Origin: Tardiphaga alba
GTDB taxonomy: Bacteria > Pseudomonadota > Alphaproteobacteria > Rhizobiales > Xanthobacteraceae
Length of the DNA stretch: 64,000 nucleotides
Assembly: GCF_018279705.1 (NCBI RefSeq)
Contig: NZ_CP036498.1
Span: forward strand, 2,001,001-2,065,000
Reading direction: 5' to 3'
Every line of letters begins with the position of its first letter. The first letter of the stretch is position 1. The translations under genes were made by a program, and so were the position numbers. A model generated the notes under the pieces. The model worked only from the letters and a program-made list of their open reading frames with translations, had not been told where the DNA came from and did no database searches. This document shows positions 7,870 through 17,157 of this stretch, piece after piece.

Positions 7870-9648
7870 ATGAGCGACAGCACTCCCCACGATCCCAACC
7901 AGATGACCGGCGCCGCGATGATCGTGCGCGCGCTCGCGGATCACGGCGTGAAGCACATTTTCGGTTATCCCGGCGGGGCCGTGCTGCCGATCTATGACGA
8001 GATCTTCCAGCAGGAGGAGGTCGAGCACATTCTCGTTCGCCACGAGCAGGGCGCCGGCCACGCGGCCGAGGGCTATGCCCGCTCCACCGGCCTGCCGGGC
8101 GTCGTGCTGGTCACTTCGGGCCCCGGCGCCACCAATATGGTGACGCCGCTGGCCGACGCGCTGATGGATTCGATCCCGCTGGTCTGCATCACCGGCCAGG
8201 TGCCGACGCACCTGATCGGCAATGACGCGTTCCAGGAATGCGACACCGTCGGCATCACGCGGCCCTGCACCAAGCACAACTGGCTGGTCCGTGACGTCAA
8301 CGATCTCGCAAAAGTCCTGCATGAAGCCTTCTATGTCGCCACCACCGGCCGTCCCGGCCCGGTTGTCGTCGACGTGCCGAAGGACGTGCAGTTCGCCACC
8401 GGCACGTATCATCCGCCGCGCAAGTCCGACGTCCATGTCTCCTATGCGCCGCGCGTGAAGGGTGATGCGGCAGCAATCCGCAAGGCCGTCTCCATGCTGG
8501 CCAATGCGAAGCGGCCGATCATCTATTCCGGCGGCGGCGTCATCAATGCGGGCGTCGGTGCGTCGAAGTTGCTGCGCGAGCTGGTGGACGTTACCGGCTT
8601 CCCGATCACCTCGACGTTGATGGGCCTCGGCGCCTATCCGGCATCCGGGCCGAACTGGCTCGGCATGCTGGGCATGCACGGCACCTACGAAGCCAATATG
8701 GCGATGCATGATTGCGACGTCATGCTCTGCGTCGGCGCGCGTTTTGACGACCGTATCACCGGCCGCACCGATGCATTCTCGCCGAATTCGAAGAAGATCC
8801 ACATCGATATCGATCCGTCCTCGATCAACAAGAACATTCGCGTCGATGTGCCGATCATCGGCGACTGCGCCAATGTGCTCGGTGACATCCTGCAGGTCTT
8901 CAAGGCTGAAGCGAAGAAGCCGGCGATCGATCCGTGGTGGTTCGAGATCGGGCGCTGGCGCGCGCGCAATTCGCTGGCCTACAAGAAGAACAACGATGTG
9001 ATCCTGCCGCAATTCGCGATCCAGCGGCTGTTCGAGAACACGAAAGATCTCGACACCTACATCACCACCGAAGTCGGCCAGCATCAGATGTGGGCGGCGC
9101 AGTTCTACGGCTTCGAGGAGCCGCATCGCTGGATGACCTCCGGCGGTCTCGGCACCATGGGTTATGGATTGCCGGCGGCGCTGGGCGTGCAGGTCGCGCA
9201 TCCGGATTCGCTGGTGATCGATATCGGCGGCGATGCGTCGGTGCAGATGACGATGCAGGAATTGTCGGCTGCGGTTCAGCACGAACTGCCGATCAAGATC
9301 TTCATCCTCAACAACCAGTATATGGGCATGGTGCGCCAGTGGCAGCAGCTGCTGCATGGCAACCGCCTGTCGCATTCCTATTCGGAAGCGCTGCCTGATT
9401 TTGTGAAGCTCGCCGAAGCTTATGGCGGCGTCGGCTTCCAGTGCTCGAAGCCGGGCGATCTCGATGGTGCGATCCAGGACATGATCAAGGTGAAGAAGCC
9501 GGTCCTGTTCGATTGCCGCGTGGCCAATCTGGAGAACTGCTTCCCGATGATCCCGTCGGGCAAGGCGCATAACGAAATGCTGCTGCCGCTCGAAGCCAAT
9601 GACGAAGCCACTGCCGCGGCCTTCGCCGGCGGCAAGGCGCTGGTTTGA
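7870..9648 (+). CDS. ilvI: Acetolactate synthase large subunit
   Basis: 592 aa. Catalytic subunit of acetohydroxyacid synthase (ThDP, FAD, Mg2+): condenses pyruvate with pyruvate or 2-ketobutyrate for Val/Leu and Ile. The pyrimidine-binding domain has GYPGGAVLPIYDEI and the catalytic Glu in VRHEQGAGHAAEGYAR. A central FAD/DHS-like domain follows, and the ThDP motif begins at DIGGDASVQMTMQEL with a downstream Asn-Asn. The small subunit gene follows after a repeat-containing gap of 195 bases. The leader at 7674-7793 indicates attenuation control. Confidence 0.96.
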   Translation: MSDSTPHDPNQMTGAAMIVRALADHGVKHIFGYPGGAVLPIYDEIFQQEEVEHILVRHEQGAGHAAEGYARSTGLPGVVLVTSGPGATNMVTPLADALMDSIPLVCITGQVPTHLIGNDAFQECDTVGITRPCTKHNWLVRDVNDLAKVLHEAFYVATTGRPGPVVVDVPKDVQFATGTYHPPRKSDVHVSYAPRVKGDAAAIRKAVSMLANAKRPIIYSGGGVINAGVGASKLLRELVDVTGFPITSTLMGLGAYPASGPNWLGMLGMHGTYEANMAMHDCDVMLCVGARFDDRITGRTDAFSPNSKKIHIDIDPSSINKNIRVDVPIIGDCANVLGDILQVFKAEAKKPAIDPWWFEIGRWRARNSLAYKKNNDVILPQFAIQRLFENTKDLDTYITTEVGQHQMWAAQFYGFEEPHRWMTSGGLGTMGYGLPAALGVQVAHPDSLVIDIGGDASVQMTMQELSAAVQHELPIKIFILNNQYMGMVRQWQQLLHGNRLSHSYSEALPDFVKLAEAYGGVGFQCSKPGDLDGAIQDMIKVKKPVLFDCRVANLENCFPMIPSGKAHNEMLLPLEANDEATAAAFAGGKALV

Positions 9649-9659
9649 CGGATTGAGAA

Positions 9660-9790
9660 CGAGCCTCACACCTCACTGTCATCGCCCGGCTTGACCGGGC
9701 GATCCAGTAACCCTCAGCGTCAGTGATGGAGCTGCATGGCCGGTGTTTACTGGATCCCCGCTTTCGCGGGGATGACAGTAAGAGTAGGGC
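9660..9790. repeat. Extragenic hairpin repeat between ilvI and ilvH
   Basis: Two GC-rich hairpins (CGCCCGG...CCGGGCG and ATCCCCGC...GCGGGGAT) separated by a CCAGTAA/TTACTGG pair. The same building blocks (GCGGGGATCCAGTAAACACCG) recur at 18940-19078 in this window, so this is a dispersed repeat. It separates two subunits of one enzyme and could lower small-subunit expression. Confidence 0.6.
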
Positions 9791-9843
9791 GCCGACAGAG
9801 ATTTTGCGGCGAAAGCCGATCGAGACTTCGACAGGAAACGACA

Positions 9844-10386
9844 ATGGAACAGCCTGCCTCCGCCTATTTCATCGAAGAGCGTCACGATCCTAACGAGACG
9901 CACACGCTCTCGGTGCTGGTCGCCAACGAGCCGGGCGTGCTTGCGCGCGTCATCGGCCTGTTCTCCGGCCGCGGCTACAACATCGAAAGTCTCACGGTGT
10001 CGGAGACCGAGAGTGACAAGCACGTCTCGCGCATCACCATCGTCACCACCGGCACGCCGATGGTCATCACCCAGATCAAGCATCAGCTCGATCGCATGAT
10101 CCCGGTGCATCGCGTGGTCGACATGACGCTGACCGGGCGCGCCATCGAGCGCGAGCTTGCGATGGTGAAACTCCGCGGCATCGGCGAGCAGCGCCTCGAA
10201 GCGCTGCGCCTCGCCGAAGCGTTCCGCGCCCGCGTCATCGATGCGTCGATCGAGAGCTTTGTGTTCGAGATCACCGGCTCGTCGTCGAAGATCAATTCCT
10301 TCATCGACCTGATGCGCCCGCTCGGCCTGGTCGAGATCTCGCGCACCGGCGTCGCCGCCATCACCCGCGGCGCGGAGGGGATGTAA
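9844..10386 (+). CDS. ilvH: Acetolactate synthase small (regulatory) subunit
   Basis: 180 aa. Regulatory subunit that confers feedback inhibition by valine and raises large-subunit activity. An N-terminal ACT domain (LSVLVANEPGVLARVIGLFS, RGYNIESLTV) is followed by a second ACT-like domain, with the family stretch ARVIDASIESFVFEITGSS. The ATG at 9844 is chosen because the reading frame upstream runs through the intergenic repeat. It is cotranscribed with ilvI if the repeat between them does not terminate. Confidence 0.95.
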   Translation: MEQPASAYFIEERHDPNETHTLSVLVANEPGVLARVIGLFSGRGYNIESLTVSETESDKHVSRITIVTTGTPMVITQIKHQLDRMIPVHRVVDMTLTGRAIERELAMVKLRGIGEQRLEALRLAEAFRARVIDASIESFVFEITGSSSKINSFIDLMRPLGLVEISRTGVAAITRGAEGM

Positions 10387-10399
10387 CTGGACGGGGAGA

Positions 10400-10430
10400 T
10401 TGTTGGGATATACATTGTATATCCCAACAA
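10400..10430. promoter_or_regulatory. Perfect palindrome, probable MazE operator
   Basis: 14-base arms (10400-10413 and 10417-10430) are perfectly complementary around a 3-base centre, 11 bases before the mazE start. The position suits autoregulation by the MazE/MazEF complex. The AT-rich arm centres (ATATAC/GTATAT) could also overlap the -10 region. Confidence 0.7.
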
Positions 10431-10441
10431 GGAGCGGACCG

Positions 10442-10804
10442 ATGAAAGTCAAAGTCGCCAAATGGGGAAATAGCCTCGGTGTCCGGCTGCCGCGAAGTGC
10501 CGCCGATAGTATCGGCGTCGCTGAAGGAAGCGAACTCGTTCTCACAGTGGAGCGCGATGGTTTGCGGCTGCGTGCGGTCGGTAAGACATCTGCGCAACTG
10601 CTTGCCGAAATGATCGCCGAAATGAAGCGGCTCGGGCCCGAGAACGAGCCGGAGACGGTGGATTGGGGACCGGACCGGGGCGCCGAAATCATCGACGACG
10701 ATTATTCGCGCGGGCTGATCGTGCCGGGGCCGGATGGCAAGCCTGTGAGGGTGAGCGCGTCGTCGGTGAAACGTCGGGCTGGAAAGCGCAATGATCCTTC
10801 CTGA
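10442..10804 (+). CDS. mazE: MazE/AbrB-type antitoxin
   Basis: 120 aa. The N-terminal SpoVT/AbrB swapped-hairpin domain is clear (KVKVAKWGNSLGVRLPRSA, then SELVLTVERDGLRLR). The acidic C-terminal half (residues about 55-105) would wrap the toxin. GGAG at 10431-10434 is the ribosome binding site. The 3' end overlaps mazF by 14 bases, so the two are translationally coupled. It is longer than typical MazE (about 80 aa) but the toxin-binding part varies widely. Confidence 0.87.
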   Translation: MKVKVAKWGNSLGVRLPRSAADSIGVAEGSELVLTVERDGLRLRAVGKTSAQLLAEMIAEMKRLGPENEPETVDWGPDRGAEIIDDDYSRGLIVPGPDGKPVRVSASSVKRRAGKRNDPS

Positions 10805-11168
10805 TGCCGGCGATATCGCATGGGTCGATCTGGATGATGTCCGCGGGACGGAGCAGGCCGGGAGGCGTCCTGCGCTCGTTCTGACATCACGGGAGTTTCA
10901 TGAAACGTCCCGACGCGCGGTGATCTGTCCCATCACACTGAAGATTCGCAACTGGCCGACAAACGTCGTGTTGCCGGCCGGCTTGGAGATTGCGGGCGAG
11001 ATCATGGTCGATCAGATCCGCTCTATTGATCGTACGGAGCGTATGTTCGCGATTGTCGAGAAAGCGCCTGCCAAAACCCTGCGAGATGTGAGGATCAAGG
11101 TTGCCGTCATGCTCGGGATGGATTTTGGCGTTTTGGTCGAAACACCGGGCAGGCCTGAACGCGCTTGA
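10791..11168 (+). CDS. mazF: MazF/PemK-type mRNA interferase toxin
   Basis: 125 aa. MazF/PemK endoribonucleases cut free mRNA at short sequences. Family marks visible are GDIAWVDLDD, RRPALVLTSREFH, AVICPITLKIRNWPTNVVL and the IMVDQIRSIDR segment with its conserved Asp-Gln-Ile-Arg. It overlaps mazE by 14 bases and ends 9 bases before the DMT transporter gene, so read-through into that gene is possible. Confidence 0.9.
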   Translation: MILPDAGDIAWVDLDDVRGTEQAGRRPALVLTSREFHETSRRAVICPITLKIRNWPTNVVLPAGLEIAGEIMVDQIRSIDRTERMFAIVEKAPAKTLRDVRIKVAVMLGMDFGVLVETPGRPERA

Positions 11169-11177
11169 AATGACCTC

Positions 11178-12050
11178 ATGAAACCTCTCGACATCTTCCT
11201 GGCGATCGCTGTCGCCGTGATCTGGGGCGTTGGCTTCGTGCTGACCCGGATGGCGGTCGAGGAGATGTCGTCGACGCTGCTGACGACGCTGCGCTTCGGC
11301 ATCACGGCACTGCCATGTCTGTTGCTCGCGCGGCCGAAACTGTCGTGGCAGCTCGTGGTCGCGACGAGCTGGCTGCTGGTGGCGCAGTTTCTGGCGCAGA
11401 CCTATGGCATGGCCCACGGCGTGCCGGCGGGGCTAACCGCGGTGATCGTGCAGAGCCAGGCGCTGTTCACGGTTGCGCTCGCGGCGCTGCTGCTGAAGGA
11501 GTTGCCCACGCGGCAACAGGTGATTGGCATCGTTGTCGCCATGGGCGGGCTCATGATGATCTGCTTCACCGTCGGTTATGACTTCAGCGTGTTTCCGTTC
11601 ATCGTCCTGATGACGGCGCCGATCAGCTTTGCGTTTTCCAACCTGCTGCTGCGCCGCGCGCAGGGCGTGCCGATGCTCGATTTGTTTTCATGGATCAGCC
11701 TCGTTGCGATGCTGCCGCTGTTGGTCGTGTTGTTCACCGTCGATGGCGCTGCGACGACGTGGCATTCGCTCACCCATGTCTCGCTGAAAGTGATCGCCTG
11801 CGTGCTGTTCCTCGCGCTGGGCGGCACCTCGCTCGGCTACTGGATCTGGGGCCGGTTGCTGCGTGATTACTCGGCTGCGCAGGTCGTGCCCTTCGCGCTG
11901 CTGGTGCCGTTCATCGGCGCCGCCGCGTCCAGCCTCACATTCGGCGAGACCTTCGGTCCGTTGCGTCTGTCTGGCATGATCGTGGTCGTACTCGGCATCG
12001 CCGTAATGCTGCTGTCGCGCCGTCCGCCTGTTATGCGCGAGGTGGCGTGA
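11178..12050 (+). CDS. EamA/DMT-family transporter
   Basis: 290 aa integral membrane protein with about ten hydrophobic helices and two EamA repeats (first begins LDIFLAIAVAVIWGVGFVL). The family exports amino acids and other metabolites, and the substrate cannot be read from sequence. The stop overlaps the next gene by one base (TGATG at 12048-12052), so the two exporters are coupled. Location between ilvIH and ilvC makes amino-acid efflux an attractive guess, no more. Confidence 0.85.
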   Translation: MKPLDIFLAIAVAVIWGVGFVLTRMAVEEMSSTLLTTLRFGITALPCLLLARPKLSWQLVVATSWLLVAQFLAQTYGMAHGVPAGLTAVIVQSQALFTVALAALLLKELPTRQQVIGIVVAMGGLMMICFTVGYDFSVFPFIVLMTAPISFAFSNLLLRRAQGVPMLDLFSWISLVAMLPLLVVLFTVDGAATTWHSLTHVSLKVIACVLFLALGGTSLGYWIWGRLLRDYSAAQVVPFALLVPFIGAAASSLTFGETFGPLRLSGMIVVVLGIAVMLLSRRPPVMREVA

Positions 12051-12658
12051 TGGAGCTGTCGCTGCATTTGCTCTGGGCATTTCTGGTGTTCGCTGTCGTG
12101 ATGTTCTTCACCCCCGGCCCGAACAACATCATGCTGCTCGCCTCCGGGCTCAATTTCGGCTTCCGCCGCACGCTGCCCCATGTGGTGGGCGTCACCTGCG
12201 GCTATGCCTTCATGATCGGCGTCACCGGGCTCGGCCTCGGCGCCGTCTTCGCTTCGCTGCCCTGGCTGCAGACGACGCTGAAATATGCCGGCGCGGCCTA
12301 TCTGGTCTATCTCGCTTATGCCATCGCCCGCTCGGGCCCGCCGGAGCCGGGGGAGGCGGAGCGGCGGCGGCCCATGAGCTTCATCGGGGCGGCGCTGTTT
12401 CAGTGGGTCAATGCCAAGGGCTGGGTAATGGCCATCAGCATCATCACCGCCTATGCGGCGATCTCGGCCTATCCGTGGAATGTCGCGCTGCAGGTGCTGG
12501 TGTCGCTGTTGATCGGTGCCATGTCCTCGGTGACCTGGGTATTGTGCGGCACCGCACTGCAACCGCTGGTCAAGTCGGCCCGCGCAGTCCGCATCTTCAA
12601 CGTCACCATGGCAATATTATTGCTCGCTTCGCTCTATCCCGTGCTGGCCGAGATATGA
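12050..12658 (+). CDS. LysE/RhtB-family amino-acid exporter
   Basis: 202 aa, six predicted membrane helices. The family signature is clear near the N-terminus: FFTPGPNNIMLLASGLNFGF. A second conserved piece is WVNAKGWVMAISIITAYA. LysE/RhtB proteins export amino acids such as lysine, threonine, homoserine and leucine. It follows the DMT transporter with a one-base overlap and precedes ilvC by 150 bases. Confidence 0.9.
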   Translation: MELSLHLLWAFLVFAVVMFFTPGPNNIMLLASGLNFGFRRTLPHVVGVTCGYAFMIGVTGLGLGAVFASLPWLQTTLKYAGAAYLVYLAYAIARSGPPEPGEAERRRPMSFIGAALFQWVNAKGWVMAISIITAYAAISAYPWNVALQVLVSLLIGAMSSVTWVLCGTALQPLVKSARAVRIFNVTMAILLLASLYPVLAEI

Positions 12659-12784
12659 GAGAGAATTGGCCAGCAAAATCACCGTCGCGGGCTTGTCTCG
12701 CGGCATCCGTCGCCCTAGAAACCGGCGGCAATTCACGGTCATCTGCCAGCCGGCAATGACCTTTCGACCGGGCGCTTGAAATAA

Positions 12785-13828
<1,044 letters not shown>

Positions 13829-13852
13829 GCGCTACATTCGTCGTAGCTATCA

Positions 13853-13882
13853 ACGGGACCGCGGCAACGCGGTCCCGTTTTT
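13853..13882 (+). terminator. Rho-independent terminator of ilvC
   Basis: ACGGGACCGC (13853-13862) and GCGGTCCCGT (13869-13878) form a 10-bp stem with a GGCAAC loop and a T-run (13878-13882). Confidence 0.88.
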
Positions 13883-13909
13883 CATTGGGTCTCTGTCCGA
13901 GGTGATCTC

Positions 13910-14767
13910 ATGCGCTCCGTCGTCGTCACCGGCGTTTCCACCGGCATCGGTTACGCCACAGCAAAGCTGTTGCTCGCCCGCGGCTTCCGCATATTCGGCA
14001 GCGTCCGCAAGCGGGTTGATGCCGAGCGCTTACAAGCGGAGTTCGGCGCTCACTTCACGCCATTGCTGTTCGATGTCACGGACGAAGCTGCGGTGAGGGC
14101 GGCCGCTGATCAGGTCCGCGCGACGCTCAATGAAGAAACGCTCGCTGGCCTGGTCAACAATGCCGGCGTCGTCGTCCCCGGCGCCTTGCTCGATCTCGAT
14201 GTCAGTGAATTCCGTACGCAGATGGAAATCAATGTGATGGGCCCGGTGATTGCTACCAAGGCCTTTCTGCCATTGCTCGGCGCCGACACCATGCTGAACG
14301 GCGCGCCCGGTCGCATCGTGATGATGAGCTCGGTCTCCGGCCAGTTCGGCAATCCCTTGCTGTCGCCCTATAGTGCCTCGAAATTCGCGCTGGAAGGGCT
14401 GAGCGAGAGCTTGCGCCGCGAGCTGATGCTGTTCGGCATCGACGTCATCACCATCGCGCCGGGCCCAGTCAGGACGCCGATCTGGGACAAGGCGGAGGCG
14501 CTCGACATCGCGCGCTTTGCGAACTCGCCGTATCTTCCAACGCTAACGAAGTTGCGTGGCATGCTGGCGCAGATGGCGGAGAGGGGGCTGCCGCCGGAGC
14601 GGATCGCGGCGCTGGTTCATCGCGCGCTGACCGATGCGAAGCCCCGCGCCCGCGTGGTGGCATCGCCGGAGCCGATCCAGACTTTTATCGCCGGATTGCT
14701 GCCGCGGCGCTGGGCCGACCGGCTCGTTGCCGGACAGCTCGGATTGTCCCCCAAACCGCGCCCATGA
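13910..14767 (+). CDS. Short-chain dehydrogenase/reductase
   Basis: 285 aa classical SDR. The cofactor motif is VTGVSTGIGYATAKLL (TGxxxGIG), then NNAGVVVPG (NNAG), and the catalytic Ser/Tyr/Lys in MMSSVSGQFG and YSASKFALEG. The Arg-containing turn after beta-2 (SVRKRVDAERL) suggests NADP(H). The substrate is unknown. It stands alone between the ilvC terminator and a GntR regulator. Confidence 0.88.
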   Translation: MRSVVVTGVSTGIGYATAKLLLARGFRIFGSVRKRVDAERLQAEFGAHFTPLLFDVTDEAAVRAAADQVRATLNEETLAGLVNNAGVVVPGALLDLDVSEFRTQMEINVMGPVIATKAFLPLLGADTMLNGAPGRIVMMSSVSGQFGNPLLSPYSASKFALEGLSESLRRELMLFGIDVITIAPGPVRTPIWDKAEALDIARFANSPYLPTLTKLRGMLAQMAERGLPPERIAALVHRALTDAKPRARVVASPEPIQTFIAGLLPRRWADRLVAGQLGLSPKPRP

Positions 14768-14820
14768 GCCGCAGCCGTCAAGACTTGATCTGGTAGGGCC
14801 AGATTGGTAGGGTCATCTCC

Positions 14821-15564
14821 ATGATCACGACCCTGACTTCCGAAACCTCCGATACCGTTCGCAAGACGCTGGAATATGTCCGGCATCATCGCCTCGCCAA
14901 GGGTGACCGGCTGCCGTCCGAGCGCAATCTGTCGGACCGCTTCGGCGTCACCCGTAGCTCCGTGCGCGAGGCGCTGGCGGTGCTCGATTCCATGCGGATC
15001 ACCGAGCGCAAGGCGAAGTCCGGCATCTTCCTGCGCACCTCGCCGGAAGACGGCGGGCTCGACGCGTTGGTGCTGCAGGCCGATCTTGGCATGGCCTTCG
15101 ATGCACAGCTGACGCGCGATGCCATCGAGGCGCGCATCATCTGCGAGGAGCAGGCATTCCGGCTGGCTTGCCAGCGCCGCACCGAGGCCGATCTCGCCAA
15201 GCTCGCCGGATTGCTCGACACCTATGCGGTGCTCGCCGCCAATGACCGCAACATGGCCGACGAGGATGTCGAATTCCATCTCGCCGTGGCGGCTGCGAGC
15301 CAGAACCGTATTCTCGTGCGCACCATCACGCCCCTCATGCTGATGAGCACGCGCGGGCGCCGCCGCTATTTTGCATCAGCCGAGCTGCGCCAGCGCTCGC
15401 TGGATGACCACCGCGCGTTCTTCGCCGCCATCGAGGCCCGCGACGAGGCCACGGTGATCAAGCTCGTGCACCACCACGTGCATACGGCCGCTGCCGACAT
15501 TCAAGCGCTGAACGAAGCCGCCGCCGAAGCGCAGGACGCAGGAATACCAGACAGGACTACCTGA
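14821..15564 (+). CDS. GntR-family (FadR/FCD subgroup) regulator
   Basis: 247 aa. An N-terminal winged helix (LPSERNLSDRFGVTRSSVRE) is followed by a helical FCD ligand-binding domain, with the His-rich metal site pieces VEFHLAVAAAS and KLVHHHVHTAA. FCD regulators sense small organic acids. The Liv-type binding-protein gene starts 91 bases downstream in the same direction and is a plausible target. Confidence 0.9.
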   Translation: MITTLTSETSDTVRKTLEYVRHHRLAKGDRLPSERNLSDRFGVTRSSVREALAVLDSMRITERKAKSGIFLRTSPEDGGLDALVLQADLGMAFDAQLTRDAIEARIICEEQAFRLACQRRTEADLAKLAGLLDTYAVLAANDRNMADEDVEFHLAVAAASQNRILVRTITPLMLMSTRGRRRYFASAELRQRSLDDHRAFFAAIEARDEATVIKLVHHHVHTAAADIQALNEAAAEAQDAGIPDRTT

Positions 15565-15655
15565 CGGGCTCGCCGACAAATCCCGATCAACGGGAAGGCC
15601 CAGACCTCACGCGGCAAGGTCCGCATCCCAGGAAACGCAAAAGAAGGATTAGAAA

Positions 15656-16888
15656 ATGCGTATCTCCACGATCTCCATTGCCGTGCTTGCGGCTGCCGGC
15701 ATGATGGCCGCAAGTCCTGCGCTGGCGCAGAAGAAATACGGCCCTGGCGCCAGCGACACCGAAATCAAGATCGGCAACACCGTGCCCTATAGCGGCCCGG
15801 CCTCTGCCTATGGCATTCTCGGCAAGTCCTACGCGGCCTATTTCAAGCTGATCAACGAGCAGGGCGGCATCAATGGCCGCAAGATCAATTTCATCAGCTA
15901 TGACGACGGCTACTCGCCGCCGAAGACGGTCGAACAGACCCGCAAGCTCGTCGAGAGCGACGAGGTGATGGCGATCGTCGGCAATGTCGGCACGGCGGCC
16001 AATGCGGCGATCCAGAAATATCTCAACGCCAAGAAGACGCCGCAGCTCTTCCTCGCAACCGGCGCCACGCGCTGGAACGATCCAAAACAGTTTCCGTGGA
16101 CCATGGGCTGGCTGCCGAGCTACCACGCCGAGGCGCTCGCTTATGCGAAGTATATCCTGAAGGAAAAGCCGAACGCCAAGATCGGCGTGTTCTTCCAGAA
16201 CGACGATTTCGGCAAGGACTATGTGAAGGGGCTGAAAGAAGGTCTTGGCGACAAGGCATCGTCGATGATCGTGATGGAGACCAGCTATGAAGTTTCCGAG
16301 CCGACCGTGGACTCCCACATCGTCAAGCTGAAGGCATCTGGTGCCGACACGCTGTTCTCCTTCGCCGTTGGCAAGTTCGCCGCGCAGTCGATCAAGAAAG
16401 TCGCCGAGCTCGGCTGGAAGCCGCTGCATATCATTCCGAATGCCTCATCGTCGCTCGGCAGCGTAATCCGTCCGGCCGGTTTCGAGAATGCGCAGGACGT
16501 GACGTCGGCGACCTTCGCCAAGGATCCCACCGATCCGCAGTGGAAGGACGATGCGGGCATGAAGAAATTCCATGCCTATGTCGAGAAGTACATTCCCGAG
16601 GGCAAGGCGACAGAGAGCACCGTGCTGACCGGCTACAGCATCGCCCAAACCATGGTGGCCGCGCTGCAGCAGTGCGGCGACGATCTCACCCACGAGAACC
16701 TGATGAAGCAGGCGGCCAATCTGAAGGGCCTGGAACTGGATGGCCTGCTGCCGGGCGTCACTGTGAACACCTCCGCGACCGACTACTCGCCCATCGACCA
16801 GTTCCAGATGATGAGCTTCAAGGGCGAGCGCTGGCAGCGGTTCGGCGACATCATCAAGGGCGAAGCACCGACGGTGGCTGGACGGTAA
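15656..16888 (+). CDS. Liv-type ABC substrate-binding protein
   Basis: 410 aa periplasmic type-1 binding protein (Peripla_BP_6, LivK-like) with a cleaved signal peptide ending near AASPALAQKK. The mature part begins with the family pattern DTEIKIGNTVPYSGPASAYG. Ligands in this family range from branched-chain amino acids to aromatic acids, amides and urea; the sequence does not decide. No permease or ATPase gene adjoins it, so it is an orphan binding protein that must use a system encoded elsewhere. Possibly regulated by the GntR gene upstream. Confidence 0.88.
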   Translation: MRISTISIAVLAAAGMMAASPALAQKKYGPGASDTEIKIGNTVPYSGPASAYGILGKSYAAYFKLINEQGGINGRKINFISYDDGYSPPKTVEQTRKLVESDEVMAIVGNVGTAANAAIQKYLNAKKTPQLFLATGATRWNDPKQFPWTMGWLPSYHAEALAYAKYILKEKPNAKIGVFFQNDDFGKDYVKGLKEGLGDKASSMIVMETSYEVSEPTVDSHIVKLKASGADTLFSFAVGKFAAQSIKKVAELGWKPLHIIPNASSSLGSVIRPAGFENAQDVTSATFAKDPTDPQWKDDAGMKKFHAYVEKYIPEGKATESTVLTGYSIAQTMVAALQQCGDDLTHENLMKQAANLKGLELDGLLPGVTVNTSATDYSPIDQFQMMSFKGERWQRFGDIIKGEAPTVAGR

Positions 16889-16899
16889 CCCTCAAAACT

Positions 16900-16985
16900 C
16901 CGTCATGCCCGGCCTCGTGCCGGGCATCCACGTCTTTGCCGAGGACCAAGACGTGGATGGCCGGGATAAGCCCGGCCAAGACGGT
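16900..16985. repeat. Extragenic inverted repeat
   Basis: Nested inverted repeats of the form GCCCGGCCTCGTGCCGGGC, then CCACGTCTT...AAGACGTGG, then GGCCGGGATAAGCCCGGCC. This type of mobile-looking palindromic element is frequent between genes in this bacterial group. Nothing else is recognised between 16889 and 17157. Confidence 0.55.
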
Positions 16986-17157
16986 TGGATATCGACGCAG
17001 GCAGCGCCCGGACGCGCCGCCTGCGTCGAAAGGTTCATTGCCTGTTCATGACACCGAGATTACGGTTTTGTGACATGCTGCGGGTCCGGTTGCGGCATGA
17101 GCCCACCGGCGTTGGCCGGGCAGGGCAGCTTCCTTGCCGGGTGTTCGCAGGCAAGTC

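Noticed and set aside
7831..9669. A 612-codon open frame antisense to ilvI
   Set aside because: It mirrors a certain gene in a high-GC genome, is rich in His/Arg/Asp as such shadows are, and has no recognisable domain.
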